From: Apostichopus parvimensis
Taxonomy: Eukaryota > Echinodermata > Holothuroidea > Aspidochirotida > Stichopodidae
NCBI GenBank assembly: GCA_000934455.1
Contig: KN894454.1
Span: 1-22,400 of the forward strand
Direction of reading: 5' to 3'
DNA length: 22,400 nt
The notes below the pieces were generated by a model. It saw nothing but the letters and a program-made list of their open reading frames with translations. It was not told where the DNA came from and made no database searches. Positions within the stretch are counted from its first letter, which is position 1. Every line of letters starts with the position of its first letter. Positions 20,996-22,400 of the stretch are shown here, one piece after another. A program made the translations under genes and the position numbers.

Positions 20996-22400
20996 CTAAA
21001 AAGGAATGAGAGAAAGTAACAGTTTGATACATATCAACTAATACAACCTTGCATAATACTCTACTTAAACAAAGTTAATCGACTTTAAAATAGCTTTAGT
21101 ATACTTGAAATTATTTCTAAGTAATACAAGATTTCCTTTTGACTTACACCCATATTTACCTAGTATAAAGCAATATTGAAGCCACAAAAATGTCACATAA
21201 AGCATAAAAAATTGCAATCCACTAATTGGGCTGGTTATTTAAGCAAATTTGGCAGGCAGTCTTTTAACGACAAAGTCATCAAATAGAGAGGAAACCTATG
21301 TTTGATCCCAACATTCACAAAACTTTGTAGGCTAGGCCTAACTTAAAATCTTGTTAGAAATTTCATAATGCCTATTTCATATCATTTGTTGTTGGCAGAA
21401 CTGTATAAACATGACTTTCACTTCAGAAAATGGTACTAATTTAGAATCTGTTAAATGGGGCTTGGGCTCCTAACCCCTAACCCTACTTCCGAACACTAAT
21501 TCCTTACCCCTAACCCTGATTTGGGAGACAGAAACCAAGCCGATGCGAGCACACACGTTCAGCCGGATTATACAGTTGTTATTCTGCCGATTCGAAGTAA
21601 GCTTTCCCATTCATATGGTACGGATTCTAAAGTTAGGCCCAGAAAATAGTGCTTTCGAAAAAGTATTTTTGTTATGTTGAATCAGTACACCTTCTAAGTT
21701 ACTAGGTATTTTCGCCAAAATCAAGGAAAGTAGTAAATCTCTTCTCGTAGACGTACATATGACTGAAGGCCTAGGCTATCTCTACTTAACGTATATACTT
21801 ACTGGCTATACTACAGGAACGGTAGGTCAAAATAGTATTTTTCGCGAAAAGCCTCCCTATGCAAAATGCTACACATACGGATATTTCCAACTGAAAATTG
21901 GGCTTAAGCCAATTTCTCGCGTGTTATCTTATGTGACTTAGAAAAATCAAAGAATCAGCTGGAGAAATCAACAATGTACTAAGAGCTCACATTATCGTTT
22001 CAATATTTTATTGGCCAAACTGGGAAACTATCAGCAAATAGTATTTTTCTCATGCTTTGATCGAGTCGAGGTCGTATGCTTAAAAAAATAACACCATTCG
22101 ATTCTCAGTCCATCCTGATCGCTGGTTTATCGATATATGTTGGTCGAAGTTACGCTCCACGAGCCTGCAACGTTTGATTCTCTTTTCATGCACTCGGAAG
22201 ACGACTTGACGTTCGAAATGTCATTTTTCAGTCGCAGAAAGAAACTTTGCGAAAAATTGTGTTCGCAAAACGACCATGATATTCACGACAAGGGAGTTAG
22301 GGGAAGGGGGGGGGGTTGGTCATCCCGTCGTCTTGGTTCGGCGGTACATCTACAGGAATAGACTACCGTAAAGTCACATTTGAGACGATATACCACTTGA
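20996..22400 (-). other. MTIF2 5'-UTR intron and upstream flank, no exon identified
   Basis: The acceptor at 20996 (pyrimidine tract ctttctctcattccttttt) shows that at least one non-coding MTIF2 exon lies upstream of the ATG exon. I cannot place its donor or the promoter. Somewhat GC-richer sequence with CpGs lies at about 21540-21600 and 22030-22340. Two short ccctaaccct-like stretches occur at about 21470-21520. A 74-codon + strand frame at 22137-22361 is not recognisable. Confidence 0.45.

Noticed and set aside
21470-21520. Interstitial telomere-like CCCTAACCCT
   Set aside because: Only two short, interrupted pieces with no run of exact hexamers; simple C/A-rich sequence explains it.
22137-22361. 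74-codon + strand frame at the window's right end
   Set aside because: No recognisable domain. It could be a first exon of a divergent neighbour, but nothing supports that.

Overview
This is a window of animal nuclear DNA. It is AT-rich, with GT-AG introns, AATAAA-type poly(A) signals, minisatellites and fold-back elements, and no bacterial gene organisation. Two protein-coding genes can be reconstructed with confidence, and they converge. RPS27A (ubiquitin fused to ribosomal protein eS31/S27a) is on the + strand at 656-3184, with its first coding exon lying before the window. MTIF2 (mitochondrial translation initiation factor 2) is on the - strand at 20974-7294, in 14 coding exons that join in frame to a 732-residue protein. 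From memory, the same two genes lie next to each other and converge in vertebrates. The proteins are clearly animal but diverged from vertebrate ones, and the repeat content resembles marine deuterostomes. I therefore infer a non-vertebrate deuterostome, possibly an echinoderm; the species is not determined.

Layout. 1-655 is intron or 5' flank of RPS27A. 656-3184 holds the last three RPS27A coding exons; each of the two introns between them carries one copy of a paralogous C/D-box snoRNA (about 1079-1150 and 2395-2465). Both keep the same D'-box guide to a universally conserved large-subunit rRNA segment. 3266-7206 is intergenic and contains a 117-bp tandem duplication, a hAT-like fold-back element with flanking direct repeats (6105-6707), and a copy of a dispersed repeat that also lies in the last RPS27A intron. 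7294-20995 is MTIF2. 20996-22400 is a 5'-UTR intron and upstream flank with no recognisable exon.

The MTIF2 introns are unusually rich in tandem arrays. There are five unrelated minisatellites, with periods of about 140, 13, 91, 73 and 48 bp, in five different introns. The 73-bp array repeats the 5' splice site of the exon beside it at an exact 73-bp pitch. The ~140-bp array begins at the 3' splice site of the exon beside it.

Functionally, both genes serve translation. RPS27A supplies free ubiquitin plus a protein of the cytosolic 40S subunit, and its introns appear to supply guide RNAs for rRNA 2'-O-methylation. MTIF2 supplies the GTPase that places initiator tRNA on the mitochondrial ribosome.
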